DNA of 64,000 nucleotides from a virus, in the IMG/VR virus record IMGVR_UViG_3300030419_003532, positions 1 to 64,000 of that record, one strand, 5' to 3'. Below are positions 61,210 through 64,000 of this stretch, piece by piece. Under the pieces are notes generated by a model. It was given only the letters and a program-made list of their open reading frames with translations. It did no database searches and had not been told where the DNA came from. The number at the start of each line of letters is the position of its first letter. Within the stretch, counting starts at the first letter, position 1. The translations under genes were made by a program, and so were the position numbers.

Positions 61210-61346
61210 TTACTTAATTTTTTTTCTAATTCTTTCACTCTAGTTTTTAGTTTTGATACTTTATTTCTTTCTTCACTATACATTAACACCCAAAAGCTTA
61301 CCTCCTTACTGTTAATTTTAGTAAAATTTCTAGTATAGTTAGTCAT
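61197..61346 (-). CDS. 49-aa coiled-coil leader-type protein
   Basis: ATG at 61344-61346, TAA at 61197-61199. C-terminal heptad-like helix (SKLKTRVKELEKKLSKRDK). Its stop codon sits inside the outer stem of the RNA at 61104-61209, so a terminating ribosome would disturb that stem. First gene after the promoter at 61371. Confidence 0.6.
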   Translation of the reverse strand: MTNYTRNFTKINSKEVSFWVLMYSEERNKVSKLKTRVKELEKKLSKRDK

Positions 61347-61370
61347 GGTTTTAATGTTTTAATTTCTCTG

Positions 61371-61402
61371 CAAATATATAACAACTTTATTAAATAGAGT
61401 CA
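61371..61402 (-). promoter_or_regulatory. Leftward promoter of the replication-recombination operon
   Basis: On the minus strand, TTG, a 22-nt spacer, and TATATTTG at 61378-61371. It lies 25 bases before the 49-residue gene and probably drives genes down to 53474. Confidence 0.7.
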
Positions 61403-61406
61403 ATTG

Positions 61407-61781
61407 TTAATAACTTTTTATGTCATTCATGTAGTCTAGGAGGTCGTCAACCACTTCTTTAGGTACATTTCCTTCTGAAACTTCATTTTTCATAGCTTCT
61501 ATTGTTGTTAATTGTTGTATTTTATGCATAACTTGAGGATATTTTATAGCATACATCACACTTATTAAGACTTGTTTTGTCTTAATGCAGTGCATTATAA
61601 AAGCTTCTTGACCTTCTAGCTCTAAAACCTCCATATCCTCGTATTTATCTACCATATGCTCATCATACACCTTATCTGATAGCTCTAGTTTCCTTATAGA
61701 TTCATTTAAAACTAGAGCAATCTCATCTATAAGCATCTTTATTAAAGATACTTTTTCTTCAAATTCCATTTTTCCAAACAT
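61407..61781 (-). CDS. 124-aa helical hypothetical protein
   Basis: The start is placed at ATG 61781 (MFGKMEFEEKV), after an A-rich leader; an in-frame upstream start would overlap the hairpin element and the gene before it. All helical and acidic (SLIKMLIDEIALVLNESIRKLELSDKVYDEHM), with one Cys. The 5' leader holds element copy C. Not recognised. Confidence 0.65.
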   Translation of the reverse strand: MFGKMEFEEKVSLIKMLIDEIALVLNESIRKLELSDKVYDEHMVDKYEDMEVLELEGQEAFIMHCIKTKQVLISVMYAIKYPQVMHKIQQLTTIEAMKNEVSEGNVPKEVVDDLLDYMNDIKSY

Positions 61782-61802
61782 TATATTTTTTTTATTTATT
61801 AA

Positions 61803-61831
61803 TTTATTTATGGCAATGCCACGGCATATCA
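61803..61831 (-). promoter_or_regulatory. 5'-leader hairpin element, copy C
   Basis: On the minus strand it reads ATATGCCGTGGCATTGCCAT followed by AAATAAATTAA, with TGGC and GCCA pairing around ATT. It lies 29 bases upstream of the ATG at 61781 and overlaps the end of 61829-62071. It differs from copy B by the compensated pair G-C to C-G. Confidence 0.55.
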
Positions 61832-62071
61832 TATCTCTAGTATAGTTACTGTTTCATCTGCATCACCTTGAGCATCTGCGTTGAAAATTATATAATTAGA
61901 TTCTTCCCTATATTTATCTAATAGGAGTTCTATAACATCTAAATCATACATATCATAATCCCAATCTTTAATGGGAGAGCCAAACACTTTTTCAAACTCT
62001 TTTTCTAATCCAAATCCTGTCAAAAATTCTGACAAAGAAACATTATATCTTTCTTTTATTTCTATTACCAT
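61829..62071 (-). CDS. 80-aa acidic hypothetical protein
   Basis: 80 residues, acidic and Tyr/Asp-rich (DYDMYDLDVIELLLDKYREESNYIIFNADAQGD). Looks like a small alpha-beta protein. In the leftward early region among small genes. Not recognised. Confidence 0.6.
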   Translation of the reverse strand: MVIEIKERYNVSLSEFLTGFGLEKEFEKVFGSPIKDWDYDMYDLDVIELLLDKYREESNYIIFNADAQGDADETVTILEI

Positions 62072-62089
62072 AGTTAATTATTTATTAAT

Positions 62090-62194
62090 TTATAAAATTC
62101 TACCAATAGTCATTCCTATCACAAACATTGTAGCACCAAAACATGCTATAAATAATAGTAATTCGTTATCTCTTTTCTGGTTATTATTCTTCAT
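62090..62194 (-). CDS. 34-aa single-pass membrane peptide
   Basis: ATG at 62192-62194, TAA at 62090-62092. A polar start (KNNNQKRDNE) then one membrane helix (LLLFIACFGATMFVIGMTIGRIL). Overlaps the end of the preceding gene by 11 bases. Confidence 0.45.
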   Translation of the reverse strand: MKNNNQKRDNELLLFIACFGATMFVIGMTIGRIL

Positions 62195-62441
62195 TATTTT
62201 TCTTTTTAAGTTTAAGTTCTTGTGCAAGAGAGTCTATCCTTTTTCGTATAGTCATAATGTTTTCTGTGATAGCTCTATCTAATATATGAAAAGAAGTATC
62301 TTTATCGCACTCATATATATCCTGAACATCAGAATACTTCCATAGTCTTTCCACATAATATCCTAATTTTCTTAGGTTTTCTTTACCAACATTTTCTAAT
62401 TCATATTGTTCTTCTAATTTATTTAGTTCAGATTTTTCCAT
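62184..62441 (-). CDS. 85-aa charged coiled-coil protein
   Basis: Charged helical protein (LNKLEEQYELENVGKENLRKLGYYVERLWKYSDVQDIYECD ... RIDSLAQELKLKKKNNEE). No known domain. Preceded by an A/T-rich leader. One of the small early genes. Confidence 0.6.
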   Translation of the reverse strand: MEKSELNKLEEQYELENVGKENLRKLGYYVERLWKYSDVQDIYECDKDTSFHILDRAITENIMTIRKRIDSLAQELKLKKKNNEE

Positions 62442-62470
62442 TTTATTTATTTTTAATTGTTATTTTTATT

Positions 62471-62686
62471 TTATTCATCTCTCATATCCTCTAAATAGTT
62501 TTCTCTTTGTATATCTTCATATTCGTAATCCTCAATTATCTCACAATAATCTCCACAAGCTATACATACTATTCTTTCCTCACAATTTTCATCCTCAATA
62601 TCCTCATATTCATCTCCACAACATCTGCTTACCATACCACATCCCTCATCATCAGGGGACATTAGCTTCCAATTATCATAATTCAT
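62471..62686 (-). CDS. 71-aa acidic zinc-ribbon protein
   Basis: Two CC/CxxC pairs (SRCCGDEYEDI and RIVCIACGDYCEII) form a zinc ribbon in a very acidic protein (DEGCGMV ... EDYEYEDIQRENYLEDMRDE). Acidic zinc ribbons of this kind are common phage early proteins and may bind host factors. Overlaps the next gene by four bases. Confidence 0.65.
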   Translation of the reverse strand: MNYDNWKLMSPDDEGCGMVSRCCGDEYEDIEDENCEERIVCIACGDYCEIIEDYEYEDIQRENYLEDMRDE

Positions 62687-62877
62687 AACGATACTTTTTC
62701 AAGTTTCTCTAATCTCCTTTCCCTTTCTTCCAATGATAGTGATTCCCAATTATTAGGTTTAATAATTCCTGGAGTTGCAAATACAATCCTTTCTTTGAAC
62801 GCTATCTTTTCTTCTCTAGTTTGTTCTGTCATTGAGCCTAGAGTTAGAAATAATTTCATAAAATTTAAGTTTTCCAT
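62683..62877 (-). CDS. 64-aa helical hypothetical protein
   Basis: 64 residues, amphipathic N-terminus (LNFMKLFLTLGSMTEQTREEKIAFKERIVFATPG) and a charged C-terminal helix (SLEERERRLEKLEKVSL). An internal Met at 18 could be the true start. Preceded by the fold at 62893-62955. Confidence 0.5.
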   Translation of the reverse strand: MENLNFMKLFLTLGSMTEQTREEKIAFKERIVFATPGIIKPNNWESLSLEERERRLEKLEKVSL

Positions 62878-62892
62878 AGTTATTTAGTTTTT

Positions 62893-62955
62893 TAAGGGCA
62901 AGAGTTGTTAACAAGTCTGATTTAACTTACCTCGTGAATTTTGTAAGTACCCTTA
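62893..62955 (-). ncRNA. Possible structured leader
   Basis: TAAGGG (62893-62898) pairs with CCCTTA (62950-62955), enclosing a second perfect stem ACTTAC/GTAAGT (62925-62930, 62943-62948) and a 10-bp palindrome TTGTTAACAA (62905-62914). It lies in the about 100-bp gap before the ATG at 62877. The palindrome could also be an operator. Confidence 0.4.
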
Positions 62956-62981
62956 TTTAGTTTTAGTTAATAGTTCCGTAG

Positions 62982-63290
62982 CTATTTATTTTTATTGTTA
63001 ATGTTTAAATCATTATATTTCGTCATTTCCAAGCTAGTATCCAATAATTCATTCATAACGGAGTGTATTGTAGTGCTTGCATTTGTTACTTTTATATTGT
63101 GTGATGTACCTTTTCTCTCTAATTGAGATTTATAGTAATCTCTATTTTCCTCAACTAATCTTAATATAATTTTTGCTCTTTCAATTTTATCAAACTCTTC
63201 ATCTGTTAATCTTGCTAGTATTCTATCTGAAGAGTCTCTCTCGTTTCTATCCCATACAATTTTTGTTGGTATTTTTATATATTTTCCCAT
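62982..63290 (-). CDS. 102-aa hypothetical protein
   Basis: 102 residues, basic N-terminus (GKYIKIPTKIVWDRNERDSSDRILARLTDEEFDKIERAKIILRLVEENRDYYKSQL) and a Thr/Ser/Asn-rich middle. Predicted mainly helical. No known family. In the small-gene early region. Confidence 0.6.
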   Translation of the reverse strand: MGKYIKIPTKIVWDRNERDSSDRILARLTDEEFDKIERAKIILRLVEENRDYYKSQLERKGTSHNIKVTNASTTIHSVMNELLDTSLEMTKYNDLNINNKNK

Positions 63291-63304
63291 AGTTTTATTT
63301 GTTT

Positions 63305-63526
63305 TTAGTTATTTTTATCATTATATTCTACATTTAGCTGTTTATACATTTGATAATCTAAACCTGTTCTTTCAAGAATGTATTGCATAGTCGCTCCATC
63401 TATATCTCTTTCTTTAATCATCTCTATTATATCTTCAGTAATCGTTTCTAATTCATCGTTTATTGTTTCATCTTCATAATAAACATGTTCTTCATTATCT
63501 ATGTTAACCATTTTTCTTCTTTTCAT
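63305..63526 (-). CDS. 73-aa acidic hypothetical protein
   Basis: 73 residues; a short basic start (KRRKMVNID) then a strongly acidic helix (EHVYYEDETINDELETITEDIIEMIKERDIDGATMQYIL). An internal Met at 5 is an alternative start. Separated by two bases from 63529-63768. Not recognised. Confidence 0.6.
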   Translation of the reverse strand: MKRRKMVNIDNEEHVYYEDETINDELETITEDIIEMIKERDIDGATMQYILERTGLDYQMYKQLNVEYNDKNN

Positions 63527-63528
63527 AA

Positions 63529-63768
63529 TTATTTAGTTTTAGTTAATATTCTTTCTTTAATTATATCAGTATAATATGTTTTCCACTCATCATATTTTCC
63601 ATCATACATCTCCTGTGCCTCTTCTGAGAATACTCTCGTAATTATATTATATTTTGGTATAAAATGTTGTTCAACCTCTTCTGCCCAAGTATCATCTCCA
63701 TAATATAATTCAGTTAGTTGAGTAGCAATTTCTTCTATAAATGTTATCTCGTTTTCATTTAATTCCAT
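63529..63768 (-). CDS. 79-aa acidic hypothetical protein
   Basis: 79 residues, acidic with many aromatic residues (ELNENEITFIEEIATQLTELYYGDDTWAEEVEQHFIPKYNIITRVF). Probably a small helical protein. Preceded by an A/T-rich leader and by the inverted repeat at 63792-63858. Confidence 0.6.
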   Translation of the reverse strand: MELNENEITFIEEIATQLTELYYGDDTWAEEVEQHFIPKYNIITRVFSEEAQEMYDGKYDEWKTYYTDIIKERILTKTK

Positions 63769-63791
63769 AATTTTATTTATTTAATTTTTAA

Positions 63792-63858
63792 AAATTAGTG
63801 TGTAGTTTCTCGGACACTCTTCACATACATAGTTTACTTTCAGGTGTCGCACTAATTT
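63792..63858. repeat. Inverted repeat in an intergenic gap
   Basis: AAATTAGTG (63792-63800) is repeated as CACTAATTT (63850-63858), with partly complementary GACAC/GTGTC blocks inside. It may fold as a long imperfect hairpin in the 5' leader of 63529-63768. No T run follows, so it is not a simple terminator. Confidence 0.35.
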
Positions 63859-63863
63859 AATTA

Positions 63864-64000
63864 TTATAAGTGTCCTCCAAATCCATCAGGGCATTCATAT
63901 CTCCATTCAGATTCATCAAGCTCATCAGTCCAATCTCCGTAATTCATTCCATTTCCAAACTCTATTTCTGCATTGTCTAATGCTATTTGCATATCATCAT
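63864..64000 (-). CDS. Partial acidic protein, runs off right edge
   Basis: Open from the window edge to TAA at 63864-63866; 45 residues of the C-terminus are visible, acidic and aromatic (YGDWTDELDESEWRYECPDGFGGHL). Its start lies beyond the window. A short overlapping frame starting at 64000 stops at once and is rejected. Confidence 0.5.
   Translation of the reverse strand, partial: DDMQIALDNAEIEFGNGMNYGDWTDELDESEWRYECPDGFGGHL

Noticed and set aside
61156-61338. Rightward 60-residue frame
   Set aside because: It overlaps the structured RNA and the 49-residue leftward gene that has a promoter; composition is that of an antisense shadow.
1-64000. Stop-codon reassignment as in some crAss-like phages
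   Set aside because: TAA, TAG and TGA all end genes that abut or overlap the next start, and large genes read through without internal stops.
1-64000. tRNA genes, CRISPR arrays, insertion sequences or an integrase
   Set aside because: No cloverleaf, regular spaced repeat, transposase or recombinase pattern was seen. A covariance-model tRNA scan was not possible here.

Overview
The window is most of the genome of a lytic, tailed, podovirus-type phage infecting a marine-type Bacteroidetes (probably a flavobacterium). The host assignment rests on AT-rich DNA, on many copies of the Bacteroidetes -7 promoter box TAnnTTTG (five with a TTG box 19-22 nt upstream), on A-rich translation leaders without Shine-Dalgarno sites, and on host-type protein modules: a type IX secretion (T9SS) C-terminal sorting domain, a SprB-type adhesin repeat and Cys-bounded GCTD/DDGSC repeats. 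Large genes read through with the standard code. I see no integrase, repressor, tRNA, CRISPR array or insertion sequence. Both window ends cut leftward genes, so the genome continues outside.

Layout. 1-278: ends of leftward genes. 279-1369: about 1.1 kb without genes, with same-facing DnaA-box-like sites, a repeated 17-nt motif, hairpins and AT-rich DNA, a candidate replication origin. 1370-2960: leftward chain of tiny basic or Cys-rich genes and an HNH-like gene, ending in a terminator. 3070-4712: rightward small genes including a tandem GroES-like protein. 4754-7274: leftward structural or envelope genes, including two paralogous beta proteins and a small barrel-like exported protein. 7367-29508: packaging, head and tail (TerL, portal, putative scaffold, major capsid protein, adhesin-like appendage proteins, tail ring proteins and a large tail stabilisation protein like those of crAss-like and Cellulophaga podoviruses). 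29558-42278: cupin, ejection-type proteins and a 3189-residue internal virion protein with muralytic and HEAGH metalloprotease motifs. 42378-52417: fibre or decoration proteins, an outer-membrane-like protein, lysis candidates, a nuclease, and a 927-residue secreted protein with T9SS sorting signal. 52410-64000: leftward early genes for replication and recombination (Rad52/Sak-like annealing protein, PD-(D/E)XK exonuclease, a stand-alone DnaA domain IV, winged-helix protein, SSB-like protein, DUF4373 protein, primase-helicase, RusA-like resolvase) plus many small genes.

How it fits together. The rightward genes build and load the virion and the leftward right-hand genes copy and recombine the DNA. 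The phage DnaA domain IV may bind the TGTGGATAA sites in the left gene-free region. The most unusual theme is use of host surface machinery: a T9SS-sorted secreted protein, a virion protein built from gliding-adhesin and GCTD repeats, and two barrel-like outer-membrane proteins. A second theme is RNA control: a well-folded RNA overlapping the end of a 49-residue reading frame just before the recombination genes, and a hairpin element present in three copies, two of them leading into genes.
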